Shown here: piece after piece, positions 25,257-36,369 of the stretch
How the letters are laid out: each line of letters starts with the position of its first letter
Numbering within the stretch: the stretch's first letter is position 1
Assembly: GCA_964036275.1 (NCBI GenBank)
Contig: OZ038438.1
Span: forward strand, 14,987,720 to 15,051,719
Direction of reading: 5' to 3'
Origin: Litoditis marina
Taxonomy: Eukaryota; Nematoda; Chromadorea; Rhabditida; Rhabditidae
DNA: 64,000 bases
Program-made: the position numbers and the translations under genes
The notes under the pieces: model-generated
Databases searched by the model: none
Told to the model about the DNA's origin: nothing
The model's input: only the letters and a program-made list of their open reading frames with translations

Positions 25257-25473
25257 GCGGGATCACTACGCGAAGAGAGCAATCGTTTTGGAAAGCGTAC
25301 CGGAAGCCGTGTCATAGACATTGTTCCATAAGAAGCGCTCGAGAACACCGTTACCGTCGCGCCACAACAGCGCGATAGCCTCTCCAGCTCTTCTCAGGGT
25401 GTTCTCTAGCGCTAGTACCGCAATTTTTTTGCCTTGGACTCGCTCAATTTTACACTCTTAGTAAACATTCAAC
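25257..25473 (-). pseudogene. Possible coding fragment of unknown family
   Basis: A GC-rich island in AT-rich DNA. On the minus strand one frame stays open for about 70 codons between two stops. It includes KKIAVLALENTLRRAGEAIA, LLWRDGNGVLERFLWNN and TASGTLSKTIALFA, then a stop near 25280. It looks like real coding sequence in base composition and amino-acid make-up, but there is no convincing start, acceptor or neighbour exon. It may be a gene remnant or one exon of a gene whose other parts I missed. The family is not recognised. Confidence 0.3.
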
Positions 25474-26255
25474 CAAACAGTATTCAATCATTTTTATATC
25501 ATCATAATCAACATATTCAAAATCACATAGTTTTGTTTAGGAATAGTCGAAGATTGAAACGGAACGGCAACAACCAGGATTGAAACAAATGGAGGATAAC
25601 AAAAACTCTGAAAAAAAAAACAAGTGGGGTAAAATGTATGATGATTACATGGAGATTCGTTGAATTGACGTCAATTGGTAAACTCGGCATAGCTCAAACG
25701 CCTGGATTTTCTCCCATGGTGATCAAATGCTGATAAAACTGATAGTTTGCGTATCAACGGCAAGTTATGGCGCAAATTTATAGGGATCATAAGTTTCTCA
25801 CTAAGTTCATGAACTTTGTCATAACAGAAATAACTTCACCATTTTCCCTTTTCGCAGGTGCATGTATTTTCAAGTTTGTTATATTTTGGAGTCGTCTGAA
25901 ACATGGAAATGTTTTGACGACGGTTCTCTCAATTATGTGACAAATTCAAAATAAATGAAAAAACATACTCACTCAGCAGCCTAAATTGATATGAAACAGC
26001 TAAACAAATTTTCGTTTAAAAGCTCTCGAAGTTTTCTCAGAATCAGACCAATTGCGAACATGGTCTTCATGGTTTTTTTTCTTTCATTCACATGTGCTCG
26101 AATTTATTTAGTATTAAAATGTGTTTCACTACATACATTTGAGTGTCTCACGAAAGCGCTTTTCAACATCCACTCGAAACTCAACGCCTTTCCATGATAA
26201 ACGTATTTCTTAACATTATACTGTTTACATTGACCAAAATTATCGTGGTTCCAGA

Positions 26256-27288
26256 ATGTTCCGTGTCGCTTGTCTCAGTGTGCTGGTGGGATTGGCGATT
26301 TGCCAAGGTTACGGTGTTCCCTCTAACAATCCTGCTCAACCGGTACAGTACCCCGCAGCTCTACCAGCACCAGTACCCGAGATGACTGCTCAGCACGAAA
26401 TGGTCAGTTCCCAGCTAACTGTTACTTCCGTAACTTGAATCTAGGATTTTATGAGAGTTGTTGTCACGTTCAGTGTCGAACCTGCGAGCAAAAGACTCGC
26501 AGCAGGCAGCTTACCACTGCGCTATTACAGTACATAATAGCCATGTTTTGGAATCGAAGACATGTGTGCGTACACAGCGGAAAGTGAGATATACAATACA
26601 CATCTGCCTTTCCGTTGGCGACGATTATAGTGTTCAAACCAATTCATTCCAGTTGTACCCTCGCAAACATCACAGACGCAGTTCTTCAAGTAGCAGCGAC
26701 AGCCACGAACACAGTTGTAAGTGACATAGTTTCCATATCAATATCTTCCCAACCTGTTAGTTCATCAGCATACTGTCAATAATAAACGGTAATTACACAC
26801 AAACTATTTCAGCTCGTAAAAACTGTCCATCTTGCAAGAAATTGAAAACTAAATTTGATTCCGAAGAGGAAGGCAGTGAGGCTGAGATCACGTGAGTCTG
26901 TTTCGTTTCTGTCTGGTAACCTATATCATTCTCCAAATTCATTCAGCTACATTGCATAAATCTGTTTCAGTTACTTCAAGTACAATGGATGCAGAAGAGC
27001 AATGGTACGTTGTGATATCCCGAAGGCCTTTGTTCAAATCAAGACTTCTGATGGAGAGGTTCTGGCTGAGGGAAAAGGAGTAGAGAAGATGATCAAATGC
27101 GGTGGAAAAAAGTATGTTTATTTCCATTCAATTACAATTCCACTTATTGCTCTGCCTATTAATTCGTTCAGAGCATTACGTCATTCAGACAAGATGAATA
27201 ACCTACTTATTTCAGATGGAAGGCCCACAATACCGATGGTGAAAAAGTACACTTCAAACGCGTCTACTGCTACAGAATGGAGGACTAA
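26256..27288 (+). CDS. Family B secreted Cys protein, copy B1
   Basis: Exons 26256-26402, 26653-26716, 26813-26891, 26971-27111 and 27216-27288 give 167 aa, intron phases 0,1,2,2, identical in layout to family A. The ATG follows GTGGTTCCAGA, consistent with a trans-splice acceptor. Signal peptide MFRVACLSVLVGLAICQ, then GYGVPSNNPAQPVQYPAALP. Exon 2 is LYPRKHHRRSSSSSSDSHEH. The cysteines are NCPSC, GCRRAMVRC, KCGGKKW and VYCY: six, lacking two found in family A. The core again resembles a nematode C6-type domain. B1 is on its own between palindromes P1 and P2, but about 280 bp of upstream sequence (from about 25978) is shared with B2 and B3, so its promoter region was duplicated with it. Function unknown. 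Confidence 0.87.
26474..26530 (-). repeat. tRNA-like (SINE-like) segment in intron 1 of B1
   Basis: Read on the minus strand, TAGCGCAGTGGTA matches a tRNA A box, and GGTTCGAC, about 35 nt later, matches the core of a B box. A closed acceptor stem and T stem are not present, so it is not a working tRNA gene; a tRNA-derived SINE remnant is the best guess. The same segment is in B2 (about 31999-32056) and B3 (about 40950-41006). Confidence 0.5.
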
Positions 27289-27653
27289 TTGATATGTGAC
27301 AAGTATAAAGTTTTTTTTATCGAGCACGAAGCAACACTTCAATGTTCTGGATGGCAAGAAATGATCCATTGAGATTTCTTCTGAGTACACATGTTCAACT
27401 TAGAGAACTCCCTCCAATCGAGTTTTTCAAAAACAATTATTTCATTGGTTTTCTATGTCAAGTACAGTTTGTTGTTAGCTTTCGAAGATTCGTAGTCGTC
27501 GTTGTACGATTTCAGAAATCGATTATAGAGCCCACTTCGAGTTTTACGATTTTCGAATATCTATTCGAGATTTAGATAATTTGAGTCTAGAGTTGCAAGT
27601 TTTTATGATAAGTTCAGTCGAATCTCGCCACTCGCCGAGAGGTTGCAATCCGT

Positions 27654-28480
27654 ATGCCCTCTGCCACCACACCGGTCAACAAACTTGTCTCTATTCGCGA
27701 ACAAAACAAGCAACTTCAAAAACTTCTTGAATGTTTGGAAGAAACCCAGTCGGATCTAGAAGAGCTGGTAAAAAGTCGATTCCATCCATCGTTGCTGAAC
27801 AAATATACCGCCAGACCAATCTGCGTGGAAATTTCTAAAACCGCAAATTTCCCTTACGTAATTTTTTTTTCAAACTGATAAGAACGACTGCTGCCTTCTC
27901 TCATTGCAGTGTACGGAGACTGGAGACTCCTGAACAACGTCTCCAGGGTTTCCTAGCCCGGAAAGCCGAAAGAAAAGCCGCCACCAAAGAAGAATCGTCC
28001 TCCAATGAATCCGAGTCCGAGAGTTCCTCCGAGAATTTCAGTTCAGAAGAAGAAAAAGAAGAGAAGATATGCACCGAGACAGTTAGATCATCTCTAATGT
28101 CTTCTCAGTCTTCCAATTTGTCTTTCCGAACTCCTTCCCCAATTTCAAATTTCTCTTACCAAATTGCTCTTGAAATTAAAGAGCTTCTTGACTCCGGTAA
28201 AAAAATATTGATAAACTTTGAACCATGTTATACCGTAGAATTTCGGAGCATTAGCTTATCTACATCATGTTACAACTATTTCCGTGTTTTGGCATGTTTT
28301 TTTGTTATCTGCACCTCCTCGATTTGTAGTTTGACTCATGCGCTCCCTTGTTAGTAGAATGTGCTTTGAACCCACGCTCCTTTGGGACACGTTTTGTCAT
28401 AGGAACTCAATTGTTTATGTCATATTGTTTTTCATTACTTAAATATTGTACCTATGAGCAATAAACTATTGATTATTATT
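27654..28480 (+). pseudogene. Acidic, Ser/Glu-rich coiled-coil gene with an apparent frameshift
   Basis: The first exon (27654-27857) encodes MPSATTPVNKLVSIREQNKQ, then a leucine-rich helix (LQKLLECLEETQSDLEELVK), predicted coiled coil, and HPSLLNKY. A 52-nt intron with good signals (GTAATT ... CATTGCAG) leads to a second exon from 27910. There a different frame is open for over 95 codons: RRLETPEQRLQGFLARKAER, a run of Ser/Glu, then NFSYQIALEIKELLDSG. The two frames do not join: the in-phase reading stops after seven codons. A frame change inside exon 1 near 27805-27815 would restore continuity (QSAWKFLKPQISLTVRRLE). It is either a pseudogene or a sequence error. AATAAA at about 28460 would end the transcript. 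Family not recognised. Confidence 0.45.
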
Positions 28481-29417
28481 ATTATAATAAGTCCAACAGC
28501 TGACAAAAACTCGAATGATTTTTAAAGTTTTGATTCGGTTTTTGTCTACCCAAGTTAGCTTTTTCAAAAAACGTCCACGACTCCTTGTGAAAAGCCAAAA
28601 GTATAGAAATCGATGAATTGCAGAAAGGAAAGATGCGAGACATGTTTTTGAAAACAAATTCTTCATGATCGGAGGTTATTGCCAAAATCATAAAAGTTTC
28701 AGCTAAATTGATAGGAAATGTTGCGGTATGAATTTCTTCCATATGAAATGGATAGGAGATAGTAGTGAGCTGCACCTAAAGAATACTTCCGTGAATGAAG
28801 GCTGTTAATTGACTACAACATTTCAAATGTTGTCGAAAAGTCGAGTTTTTCGAATTCGAGTTCCGAAACAAAGTTAACTATGCTGAGTGTGTCGTGAACT
28901 GGCGTTTGATTCTGTTCCGTAGTGTAATCGAGCATCGGAAGTAAACAAAAAATTCTACTTATTATTTATGCCACAAAACGGAATCTTGCACATCGCTTAG
29001 TTTGTTAAAACAAGATTTTTCTAGATACGAAGGTGTTTATGAATGAACCACTACCTTTCGAATATCAGCTTTGTAGATTTATTTGTTTAATTAAGATGTA
29101 AAACGGGTTCAAGAAAAAAATAGATATTCCAAATATCTTCTATAACAAAGCTTTGTGATTCGGTCGATTTGGTTTTGTTATTAGCAAAACATTTAGGCTG
29201 ATCCGAACAATTCTGAAATTCAAAAAACGTTTAATCTAGTATTGAAACGTAACAAAAGTAGGAGTTTGTGAAAAATGAACCTTGTGGAGTTATTTTCTGT
29301 TGAACCAGATTTCGACCGTACGCCGAATGGAGAGTTTATTCACACCAAATCACAGTTAAAAACCGACATTTATCAACTATCGAACAGTAAACTGAGTTTT
29401 CCGGAAACTTATTGGAA
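28481..29417. other. Intergenic, between the coiled-coil gene and A3
   Basis: Short ATT repeat at the left edge, then AT-rich sequence. The minus-strand frames around 28466-28775 have no coding-like features. Nothing supported. Confidence 0.5.
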
Positions 29418-30611
29418 TTAATATTGAGGTGCATATCCACCAGCTCCATTTTCGATACATCTAACGGTACGGAAATCTACTTCATATCCACGATAGTCGA
29501 TAGCTTCCCATCTGGAAAAAATTATTCTGTTGCGAATTGTGAAAAGTGTGGAAGAGAAAGTTTTCAATCAATCCACTTACTAACCTTCCTCTCTTGTTAC
29601 ATTTAGCTAATTGATCTATTCCAAATCCGTGGAAAAGTACATCTCCATAAGCAGTCTCCAAAGTGTAAGGTCCAGGGGTATTTCCACGATCGCAAGAAAT
29701 AACAGCACGCTTGCAGTTGTTCTTTGACGTTAGATACCTGCAATACTAGTTGAGTATTAAATGAGAACCAGTTTCACATGTGTTCTGTAGTATCACGTTC
29801 GTGCACCTTCTATAAACCAGAACAATCCGAGAGAAATTTCTCGAATCGTTTGCCAATGCGGCTTCTAGCTCAAAACTATACAGGAAAGACTCTTTTATAT
29901 CAGAGAGACGAATAATATCAATAGTTGTTCAAAACATGGCTCGACTCAAAACCTACCGAATGGTTGGTCTGAAACAGTGTTTGTCTCCAAAGTAGTCACG
30001 ACAAGATTTCTTGATATTCCTGCACTCTTCACATTCTTGGGAGTACTCTTGGGAACCTGAAAGCTATACGCTCTGACCTGATTTGGATTATCAACTGTGT
30101 ACTCTAATACAATGTAAATTACCAACCTAAAATGACGTAATGAATACTTAGGTGAGCATGTTTCAACGAAAAGACGGATTCCGTTTATGTTTAAACTCAT
30201 TAGAAATGAAACTGACCAGATGTTTCTTCCTCACTGCTGCTGTGACTGTCTCTGTGTTGGTGATGTCCTCTGTATCCACCACGAGGAGGGTACTGCAAGA
30301 ACATCAGAAACATGCTACTGTTTTCCGTTATATTCAATTGTTAACAATAACCACATTATTCTGAATTGTATTACAGTATTACACAATTTGCGTTCAGATA
30401 CTTGATATAACTCACGTCTTGACCTATCAGTTTAAAGGTGATAAAAACATTTTTCGGTTACTTTTCGATCTACCTGATTCGGTGGGAGCTCCAGTGTCGG
30501 AAATGGATCTACTGGTCCCACTGGGTATGGCCCACCCGGCTGGGCGGGAGGTACACCATATCCCTGGGACATAACACCAACGACAAGGGTCACACAAAAG
30601 ATCGACAGCAT
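29418..30611 (-). CDS. Family A secreted Cys-rich protein, copy A3 (left arm of P2)
   Basis: Exons 30611-30474, 30292-30217, 30056-29957, 29737-29585 and 29511-29418 give 186 aa. The ATG follows an acceptor-like AG. Signal peptide MLSIFCVTLVVGVMSQ, then GYGVPPAQPGGPYPVGPVDP. Exon 2 encodes YPPRGGYRGHHQHRDSHSSS plus acidic residues. Cysteines are arranged as in A4 (CEEC, SC, HC, NNC, SC, KC, RC). It differs from the other three copies at the C-terminus: after ENGAGG it reads YAPQY and stops, skipping the LYPPTEP segment. The sequence beyond the stop also departs from A4, so the outer edge of palindrome P2 lies inside this last exon. It is divergent from B2, about 1.2 kb away. Function unknown. 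Confidence 0.87.
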
Positions 30612-31781
30612 CTGAAATAAGTTAGTTCTACGGAGAAACCGTAACACGCAAAATACAACTATTCGGGTTACTTTGGATGTGCCCGGAGGGTGAAAGCGTT
30701 GGGATCAGGCGGGTTAACTTGGTTGGCTGGTGGACGCAGCCATTTGTATGAACAGAAAGGGGAAAGTGAGTTGGTGATCTTAACTTCAGGGGCACTTAAA
30801 TAACGATTATCTCAGCTGAATGTTTTCATGATGTTTCATGTTGTTATGATCATCTATCGAAATTGAAGACGGCACAAGAGAGCGCAAAATGAATCAGAAA
30901 CAATCATAATCAGTTCAAGGAATACGTCATTCGATAAAAATCGAAGACAAGGTATAATAACCTTCCAGACATTAATATGTGCAAACAGTAAGCATCTATC
31001 TTCTCTGGTTTTTCATGAACGTTAAGTCATTAGTCCTCTCCTGGCTACGTGAGTATAGGTTGGAGGTTAGACTTCAAAACGAGGTTTGAAGATGTCATAT
31101 CTTTTATTGAAGAAGCTTTACTAATACTCAGAACGTTTGAGTTCTACCACAGATATTTATCTTTAATTCTGTGATTGACTGGGGCATTATAAGTTCTGGA
31201 ACAGTGAGAGCCTAATGTAAACTTGCGTCTCACGCTGAGGTTGAAACAGTATATTTACAAACTACGGACATTGGACGATCAACTAGAATTGTATTGGTGG
31301 TACTGCTGAACTCTTAGAACTCGTACCAATAGACTTCAAGTCGAACGTCTAATTCAAAATTTGAGCCATCTTTAAGAAATAAGTGAAGTTGATTGTATGA
31401 TCAACTCATTTCTTGTTCTTGTTCTAATCATCAAGGCGAACCACGCAACACGTTTGATCATTTTCTCAATTTCATGACAAATGAAAACAAATGAGCCATA
31501 AGCTGCCTGAATTGATATGAAACAACTAAACACATTTTCGTTTAAAAGGTCTCTAAATTTTCTCAGAATCAGACCAATTGCGAACATGGTCTTCATGGTT
31601 TTTTTTTCTTTCATTCACATGTACTTGAATGTATATAATACAAAAATGTGTTTCATTATATGTACTTGAGTGTCACACAAAAGCGCTTTCTAACATCCAC
31701 TCGAAACTCAACGCCTTCCATGATAAACGTATTTCTTAACATTATACTATTTACATTGACCAAAATTATCGTGGTTCCAGA

Positions 31782-32814
31782 ATGTTCCGTGTCGCTTGTC
31801 TCAGTGTGCTGGTGGGATTGGCGATTAGCCAAGGTTACGGTGTTCCCTCTAAAAATCCTGCTCAACCGGTACAGTACCCCGCAGCTCTACCAGCACCACT
31901 ACCCGAGATGACTGCTCAGCACGAACTAGTCAGTTCCCAGCTAACTGTTACTTCCGTAACTTGAATCAAGGATTTTATGAGAGTTGGTGTCACGTTCAGT
32001 GTCGAACCTGCGAGCAAAAGACTCGCAGCAGGCAGCTTACCACTGCGCTATTACAGTACATAATAGCCATGTTTTGGAATCGAAGATATGTGTGCGTACA
32101 CAGCGGAAAGTGAGATATACAATACACATCTGCCTTTCCGTTGGCGACGATTATAGTGTTCAAACCAATTCATTCCAGTTGTACCCTCGCAAACATCACA
32201 GACGCAGTTCTTCAAGTAGCAGCGACAGCCACGAACACAGTTGTAAGTGACATAGTTTCCATATCAATGTCTTCCCAACCTGTTAGTTCATCAGCATACT
32301 GTCAATAATAAACGGTAATTACACACAAACTATTTCAGCTCGTAAAAACTGTCGATCTTGCAAGAAATTGAAAACTAAATTTGATTCCGAAGAGGAAGGC
32401 AGTGAGGCTGAGATCACGTGAGTCTGTTTCGTTTCTGTCTGGTAACCTATATCATTCTCCAAATTCATTCAGCTACATTGCATAAATCTGTTTCAGTTAC
32501 TTCAAGTACAATGGATGCAGAAGAGCAATGGTACGTTGTGATATCCCGAAGGCCTTTGTTCAAATCAAGACTTCTGATGGAGAGGTTCTGGCTGAGGGAA
32601 AAGGAGTAGAGAAGATGATCAAATGCGGTGGAAAAAAGTATGTTTATTTCCATTCAATTACAATTCCACTTATTGCTCTGCCTATTAATTCGTTCAGAGC
32701 ATTACGTCATTCAGACAAGATGAATAACCTACTTATTTCAGATGGAAGGCCCACAATACCGATGGTGAAAAAGTACACTTCAAACGCGTCTACTGCTACA
32801 GAATGGAGGACTAA
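31782..32814 (+). CDS. Family B secreted Cys protein, copy B2 (left arm of P2)
   Basis: Exons 31782-31928, 32179-32242, 32339-32417, 32497-32637 and 32742-32814 give 167 aa, exactly 5526 bp downstream of B1 without a coding indel. It has the same signal peptide (ending AISQ rather than AICQ), Ser/His linker and Cys pattern. CPSC has become CRSC, and exon 1 ends HEL instead of HEM. The downstream flank differs from B1 and B3: after the TATAAAGTTTTTTTT tract they continue with TCGAGCACGAAGCAACAC, which B2 lacks. Head-to-head partner of A3. Expected secreted; function unknown. Confidence 0.87.
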
Positions 32815-32993
32815 TTGATATGTGACAAGTATAAAGTTTTTTTTAGAGTATGTTGCAACAAGTCAGTTTCGTTGATGGAAAATAATATTCAGTAAGTAAC
32901 TAGAAAACATCAAATTTGTTGTTCGAGGAATGGGAAGTGTGTTGATTTGTAGTGGAAAGTGTAATGCATCACGCACTACAAATCAATACAAAT

Positions 32994-34735
32994 TTGTAAA
33001 AAGTGGGGGGACCATATGTGAGTTGTGTTTGGTTCGACCTCGACATCAGCGAAAAAAGAACGATACGAATTGCTGTGATACTGTAGCAGAAGTATTCTGC
33101 AAGAATAGAACAATACAAATGTTGCACAATGGTTCACGAATATTTCAGAAATTGCCGAAGGGTATTTCATGTGTACTTTGACGACATGCGTGCATTCACT
33201 TTTTGCTGATATCGAGGTCGAACCAAACACAACTCACACATTTGTTGGTTCCCCCACTTTTTACTAATTGTCCGTTTTTTGCTAGTTGTACTCCTACAAC
33301 TTCATATGTTGCCTATTCACAGAGTGGATCTTCTGAACTCATTAGATTATTATGGAAATCTCAGTTTTGTGTGTGCACGAAGCTGAATGCAGACTATAAA
33401 ATTGCTGGTGTTGTAATATAACGCACGTTACTGGCTCTGTGGCTATCAACAACTGAACAAAAACGCTAAACGTTCCAATTGACATGTACACCGCTTTTGG
33501 CGGCGATAAGCGAACGGGATTGGCGCCATTGACAAATCTACAATTAGTCAATTAGAGACACCAACTCACTTACAATATAGCCATTATTTCCAATACCACA
33601 TCAAAAACCTTCATGTTGGAACTTTCTTGTTTTCGTTCCAGCGCCAATTGGCACACGCGTCTGGTGCCAGAACGAAACGAAATTTTCTAGGTTTTTGAGC
33701 TACCAGTACACACTACATGTGTCAATTACTGAATGGAGCGATATTCAAACTATTCAATTGTCAGTTTCGTATGTTTTTGTTTTGGCGCCATTCGGCGTCT
33801 GTTCCGAGCCAGAAGATAAAATTCGATTTTGAATTGGTGGATCTATATTTCGCATTGGAATATTCAATATCTGTTAACTTGAAACAGTTTGATTGACGAT
33901 AACTGATATTTTTCAACTTTGGCGCCAATTGGCGCCAGCGCACGGTGCCAACAAAACTTTGTTTTCGATTTTCAGATTTAGCATCTTACTTGGCATGTGA
34001 TAGTTATTGAGTGTACCGAATTTCAGACGATTCCATTGACGCTGTCGTGGGTTAGGGTTTTAGCGACATTTGGCGCCGACAAATTTCAGTTTTGGAAAAT
34101 GACTTTCACACTTTCCACCAAATTATTCAATTTCTATTAGTGTTCAACATTTTAGTTGACGATAAATAGTGTTTTGCCGTTTTTGGCGCCGATTGGCGCC
34201 AGCGCCGGGCGCCAATGATGATGTGTTCATCTCAAATTTGGCGCGACGGGCTAACTTTTGCATTATAACTCATGTTTCAAACTTCAGCTAAATCGGTTCG
34301 ATAGTTTTTCCAATAGTCGTTTTTGGCGCCTATTGGCGCCCGGTGCCAGAGATTAGATATACATTTCATACTTGGCGCGACGAGCTAACTTTTGCCATGG
34401 AACAGATGTTTCAAATTTAAGCCAATTTGGTTCAGAAGTTTTTCCACTACGATGCGGACAGAATTCAGTGAGGGAGGAGGGTGGAGGGACGAGGGACGAA
34501 TTACGGCGGAACTTTTCAACAACGACACGAAACCATAACTCAGGCGAAAATAATCCGATTTGGCTGAAATTTTCACACAATGTTGAATTCGTGATTCTCT
34601 AACGTTCTCTTTTCTTAGTTTTCAAAAAAAGATCATATTTGGAGCTTTTTGTTAATTAAAAGGAAAAAACGAGTCCGCAATGGGCAATGGCCAAACCAAA
34701 AACAACTCACGCAGAGCGCTTCGCGCTCCGCGCGA
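32994..34735 (-). mobile_element. Helitron-like non-autonomous repeat, copy H1
   Basis: Read on the minus strand it begins TCGCGCGGAGCGCGAAGCGC next to an A and ends near CCACTTTTTACAA next to A/T. It carries many GGCGCC palindromes, several in the form GGCGCC-NATT-GGCGCC (for example near 33920, 34190 and 34325). At the 3' side it has a large fold-back: 32994-33070 pairs with about 33195-33272, centred near 33130. H2 has the same ends and internal features. No transposase or helicase is encoded; the open frames inside are not conserved between the copies. Confidence 0.65.
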
Positions 34736-36365
34736 TATTTAATACACAGTATGTAATGACGGAAAGAAAGTTTGAAAAGTGAACGATCGAAAAAGGGGAA
34801 AATGGTGAAAATTTGATGAACATTGAACATGGCAAAAAAGATAGAAGAATATTGTATAGATTCAATACTGAAGCTAGTTTTCTGACTTAGCTACCGAATA
34901 ACAATCTCAACCGCTGGCTCGTATTCCTAGATAGAATATAGTTGGCGGTAGGTTTTCTTAGTCTCTCCGAACTGGGGTCTATATACAATTATTCAAAAAG
35001 TAGAGAGTTCTGTATACAAACTGTAATATACTCACTTTCAGCAGACAGAGTAGTGGAGTCAAAGACATCCAGGAACTCGAAAACCAGTTCCACCTTGACA
35101 CACTAGTTAATGGAATAGAATATATTTATTCGTGATTCAACACGTGACATTCCACATTGTTGGATGTGGCACTCCGATTGGAGAAATAAAAGAAGAGAAA
35201 TTTGGATGATGAAAAGAGTAATGTGACCCTGTTACGCGCATAATGATTGCTGCCTTATGAGATTGAACGGTGACTGTACCTGTTTTTGTAGGAGAATAAT
35301 AGTATTTCGGAATCCTTTTCGGGAAGATCTTGCTATTTTATTTTTGAGATCATCAAGTGGTCCCTGGTTTGGTTGGGACTATATGAATATGCGAATGACC
35401 AATGCAAAACTAGAATTAGAAGATGAGCGATCACAGATTACGGTACATGTACAAAACATATAATGCGTTGTTCAACGGTTAACCAGTTTTCTCACTCTAC
35501 GCTTCAACTCAATCATACTAATAATAATGATGACTCGTCAACAGACAATGTTAAACACTATGAGTATCGAACTTTCTGATCTCGAAAATGATATAACGCA
35601 GGAGAAAACAAGGTATCCAGGATATGTGTGGATCTCGTGACTGTATAAGGGAAGGCCAGGCGCGGGTGGCGAGAGTTGACGAGACTTCTCATGGGGCCTG
35701 GGCAGCTGGAGCGGGCTGGAGGTGGACGAGTGGCATTGGACTGGCGAACGCAACTATCCAACCTGGTATAGTCTGGCTGCAAAAGGTGCAACCACCAACC
35801 TTCCCCCATAAGTCACGAGGGCACAATGGTCGATGTTCAAAAGACAGGAGGTTTCAAATATAATGAAGTAGAGAAAGTTCAGAGACACAATTGAATAAAT
35901 TACACACTTTGAACAGAACAGTATCGAAAACTAAACTCTTATTTTCTCATTTTGACTACTGTGAAACACATATGTGAAGCGTAGAAATCACCTAGAACGT
36001 ATGAAACTGTTTAGTATTCTTAATCAAATCATTACCAACATATTTTGCTACGACTATGGGAAAAAAGATGCTGATCAGGACAATCAACCGTTCAAATGAG
36101 TACAACCTGGATATATGATACTGATAAAAAATGAAACATGTTGTGTGTAGTTTAGCGCTGTAGTCCACAAATGATTGCGGCAATAGTTCGATAGTTTGTG
36201 GAGTGCCACATCTACTAAACAAATACATCAAATAACATTATCATATCTTTGTTTTGTCATTGGAATGGAGCGTCATGGAACACTTCATGGGAGACAGTGA
36301 CAGTTGAGTGGCAGTCGGGAACCAATGCATGAGAAAGAAGAACTGGAATTTCGAGTAGAGTAAAT
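34736..36365. other. Transposon-flanked spacer, no gene supported
   Basis: The block at about 35620-35840 is GC-rich and open in several frames on both strands, which suggests a decayed transposon, but no protein motif is recognisable. The remainder is AT-rich without exons. Confidence 0.4.
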
Positions 36366-36369
36366 CAAC

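Noticed and set aside
26474..26530. Functional tRNA gene
   Set aside because: A and B boxes only; acceptor and T stems do not pair.
35538..35863. Coding gene in the GC-rich block
   Set aside because: Open on both strands in several frames with no motif, start or splice support; more likely decayed repeat.
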